Source: Bacillus sp. RO2 (lineage in GTDB: Bacteria > Bacillota > Bacilli > Bacillales > Bacillaceae_I). From it: 64,000 nucleotides of DNA. Each line of letters opens with the position of its first letter. The first letter of the stretch is position 1. A program made the translations under genes and the position numbers. The notes below the pieces were generated by a model. The model searched no databases. It saw only the letters and a program-made list of their open reading frames with translations, and was not told the origin of the DNA. Below, piece by piece: positions 63,532 through 64,000 of this stretch. The stretch is from the NCBI RefSeq assembly GCF_012911845.1, contig NZ_JAAXCU010000057.1:248001-312000 (forward strand), written 5' to 3'.

Positions 63532-64000
63532 ATGACAGAAACAAAAACAGACAAGTCATTGTTCTATCTTTATGGATTAGTACCTACAGAAGAATTAAAA
63601 GATAAACCGCTGATGCCATTGGCCGGAATTGATGAGCAACATCACTTATATGAGCGACAGATAGGCGAAGTGACAGCAATCCTATGTGAAATTGATGAAG
63701 AGGAATTTTCTGAAGAGGTTATAGAAGATAAGGTTAATCATGATATGGAATGGTTGCAAGCGAAAGCCTTGCATCATCATGAAACACTTGTAAAGCTTCA
63801 TAATAACTATACACTTATCCCGCTGAAGTTCTGTACCATTTACAAAAGTGAACAGAATTTAGCTAGAACAATAGAATCTGAGGGTCTTAAATTCCACCAG
63901 CTCTTCGAAAATATTGCGCAAAAAGAAGAATGGAATCTAAAAATCTATTGTGACGATAAAAAGATCAAAGAAGAAGTAGTAGAGCACTCCTCAGACATCA
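63532..64000 (+). CDS. gvpL: Gas vesicle protein GvpL, partial
   Basis: Second GvpL/F-family protein. The frame opens at ATG 63532 with GGGGGTGG upstream and runs off the window end, giving 156 codons. It starts TETKTDKSLFYLYGLVPTEE; the motif TLIPLKFCTIYKSEQNL parallels the VIPMSFGNVFETEADV block of gvpF. The C-terminal half, and the expected gvpS, K, J, T and U, would lie beyond the window. Confidence 0.95.
   Translation, partial: MTETKTDKSLFYLYGLVPTEELKDKPLMPLAGIDEQHHLYERQIGEVTAILCEIDEEEFSEEVIEDKVNHDMEWLQAKALHHHETLVKLHNNYTLIPLKFCTIYKSEQNLARTIESEGLKFHQLFENIAQKEEWNLKIYCDDKKIKEEVVEHSSDI

Overview
The window reads as a chromosomal segment of a spore-forming, aerobic Bacillaceae species (Bacillus sensu lato). 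AT-rich coding sequence, strong GGAGG-type ribosome binding sites and long Rho-independent terminators are seen throughout. Gene order follows the Bacillus subtilis yus-yur-yun-yut-yum-yui stretch: fadE-yusI-gcvH-yusG-yusF-yusE-yusD-metNPQ, yurZ-sufCDSUB, yunF-yunD-yunC, lytH/lipA/yutC/yutD, yutE-yutF-yutG-yutH-hom-thrC-thrB-yutI-yuzD-yutJ-yuzB-yutK-dapF-sufA, yumC/ndh, and yuiA-yuiB-yuiC-yuiD-pepA-yuiF-bioY. Sporulation-linked genes (lytH, yutC, yutH) support an endospore former. No rRNA, tRNA, CRISPR array or intact transposase gene was seen.

Layout. 0-10 kb: fatty-acid oxidation (fadE, truncated by the window edge), an Fnr-type oxygen sensor, glycine cleavage H protein, small redox and toprim proteins, an MFS exporter and a lipid kinase (both absent from the order I recall in B. 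subtilis), then a SAM-riboswitch-controlled methionine ABC importer. 10-17 kb: yurZ, a repeat-rich intergenic region with a short structured transcription unit, and the Suf Fe-S operon. 17-26.5 kb: two membrane proteins, the yun genes, an HD-GYP phosphodiesterase, a lysine-riboswitch-controlled NhaC-type transporter and a two-component NSS transporter with its 34-residue small subunit. 26.5-37 kb: spore peptidase, lipoyl synthase, an EAL protein, YutE/F/G/H and a 2-hydroxyacid dehydrogenase. 37-49 kb: threonine operon, Fe-S carriers (Nfu, SufA), NADH dehydrogenase-like YutJ, nucleoside transporter and dapF. 49-60 kb: ferredoxin reductase, an NDH-2 with two Rex-type operators, yui genes, leucyl aminopeptidase and bioY with a BirA operator. 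60.4-64 kb: the first eight genes of a gas-vesicle cluster in the B. megaterium order P-Q-B-R-N-F-G-L, cut by the window end.

Functional links. Several genes serve lipoate and Fe-S metabolism together: gcvH and lipA, sufCDSUB, sufA and nfu. Respiratory control is represented by fnr, yumC, yutJ and ndh. Amino-acid and vitamin supply is under RNA or repressor control: SAM and lysine riboswitches and BirA.

The least ordinary material is intergenic. It comprises (i) a dispersed family of about 125-bp hairpin-forming elements, eight copies plus a fragment; (ii) a 52-bp-period tandem array at 10.5-10.8 kb whose units recur at 53 kb inside a 321-bp element with 16-bp terminal inverted repeats, itself inserted into one of the hairpin elements; (iii) two clusters of a GGGTCAGACCC palindrome, each abutting a gene (yutG, hom) whose first 55-65 codons switch abruptly to G/T-ending codons; and (iv) a promoter, folded leader, short ORF and terminator unit at 10.9-11.3 kb.
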